Shown here: positions 8,160 to 8,311 of the stretch, piece after piece | Layout: the number at the start of each line of letters is the position of its first letter | Numbering within the stretch: position 1 is the first letter of the stretch | Assembly: GCA_031386065.1 (NCBI GenBank) | Contig: JANNBZ010000447.1 | Location: 1-8,311 of the forward strand | DNA length: 8,311 bases | Source: JANYJJ01 sp031386065 | GTDB lineage: Bacteria > Pseudomonadota > Gammaproteobacteria > Burkholderiales > Burkholderiaceae_C | Direction of reading: 5' to 3' | Notes under the pieces: model-generated | Database searches by the model: none | Told to the model about the DNA's origin: nothing | The model's input: the letters and a program-made list of their open reading frames with translations, nothing else | Program-made: the position numbers and the translations under genes

Positions 8160-8191
8160 GACTTTACGCAAAGCAAGCGCTTTGTGAAAAT
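8160..8191. promoter_or_regulatory. Promoter-like boxes on both strands of the crotonase/TetR gap
   Basis: Minus strand, towards the crotonase gene: TTCACA at 8188-8183 (five of six matches to the -35 consensus), a 16-bp spacer, then TAAAGT at 8166-8161 (four of six to -10). Plus strand, towards the regulator: TTTACG at 8163-8168, a 17-bp spacer, then GAAAAT at 8186-8191 (four of six each). The plus-strand candidate would give a very short leader before the ATG at 8205. Both lie in the only AT-rich part of the gap. The boxes are weak individually, and their overlap with the palindrome is the main support. Confidence 0.4.
8163..8190. promoter_or_regulatory. Palindromic operator, probable TetR-family binding site
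   Basis: CAAAGC at 8169-8174 and GCTTTG at 8179-8184 are perfect inverted half-sites around a 4-bp AAGC centre. The symmetry continues outward through C8167/G8186 and TTT (8163-8165)/AAA (8188-8190), so 10 of 12 half-site positions pair over 28 bp. A second, offset palindrome, AAGCGCTT, lies inside at 8175-8182. The site sits between divergent crotonase and TetR genes and covers the promoter-like boxes on both strands. Size and position are typical for a TetR dimer or pair of dimers that represses both genes; the ligand would then probably be an acyl-CoA or related metabolite (inference). Confidence 0.65.
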
Positions 8192-8204
8192 AACTCTCCC
8201 ACGA

Positions 8205-8311
8205 ATGACGACCTCGCTGCGCACATCTTCCGCCCCGCCGACACGGTCGCTCGCCGTCACGCCCAAGCGGCCGCGCGGCCGGCCGCGCAAGACGGCCGAC
8301 GAGCGCGACGA
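8205..8311 (+). CDS. TetR-family regulator, N-terminal part
   Basis: An ATG at 8205 opens a plus-strand frame of 35 codons that runs off the right edge. The visible part starts MTTSLRTSSAPPTRS and ends KRPRGRPRKTADERD. A disordered, basic segment ending in R-G-R-P-R-K followed by an acidic/basic helix start is the usual lead-in to the helix-turn-helix of TetR-family repressors; the helix-turn-helix itself lies beyond the window. PRGRPRK also fits the AT-hook core and may add minor-groove contacts. No Shine-Dalgarno sequence is visible upstream, and the exact start could differ. The divergent crotonase gene and the palindrome 15 bp before the ATG support a local repressor that also controls itself. 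Another basic DNA-binding protein is possible, since only 35 residues are seen. Confidence 0.68.
   Translation, partial: MTTSLRTSSAPPTRSLAVTPKRPRGRPRKTADERD

Noticed and set aside
8081..8290. A 69-codon minus-strand open frame across the crotonase/TetR gap.
   Set aside because: It overlaps the crotonase start, the operator palindrome and the TetR start, and its product has no recognisable features.

Overview
The window is strongly GC-rich, with G or C in most third codon positions, and reads as ordinary chromosomal DNA of a proteobacterium. The gene content (Hsp33 next to a gamma-class carbonic anhydrase, DUF2867 and DUF455 proteins, a bacterial Suv3-type helicase, a TetR/crotonase pair) fits a betaproteobacterium of the order Burkholderiales. 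That placement is inferred from protein resemblance, not computed. I see no rRNA, tRNA, CRISPR array, insertion sequence or phage gene.

Layout. On the minus strand, from about 1603 down to the left edge, lie a gamma-class carbonic anhydrase-like protein, the redox chaperone Hsp33 (hslO), and the first 27 codons of an AbrB/SpoVT-type DNA-binding protein cut by the window edge. Gaps of 3 and 10 bp suggest one transcription unit. A 76-bp divergent gap (1604-1679) separates this from a plus-strand run: a DUF2867 protein, a DUF455 ferritin-like protein and an M81 (MlrC-type) metallopeptidase homologue, 10 and 11 bp apart. A 749-residue Suv3-like DExH/D RNA helicase follows after 62 bp. A 165-bp gap with several short stem-loops comes next, then an 89-residue protein with one C-terminal membrane helix.

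The right end holds a separate module. A minus-strand crotonase-family gene converges on the small membrane-protein gene, and the two stop codons sit in opposite arms of one inverted repeat. A TetR-type regulator starts divergently from the crotonase gene and runs off the right edge. The 104-bp gap between them carries a strong imperfect palindrome overlapping weak promoter-like boxes on both strands, the classic design for a self-regulated repressor controlling an acyl-CoA gene.

How the parts work together. Hsp33 and the carbonic anhydrase-like protein are housekeeping or stress functions. The DUF2867/DUF455/M81 trio looks like an uncharacterised co-expressed set with two probable metal-dependent members. 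The helicase is probably an RNA-turnover enzyme related to mitochondrial Suv3. The points most worth a second look are this helicase, the crotonase with Cys at a usual catalytic Glu position, the TetR operator, and the uncharacterised trio. I found no clear defence system or other radically new system.
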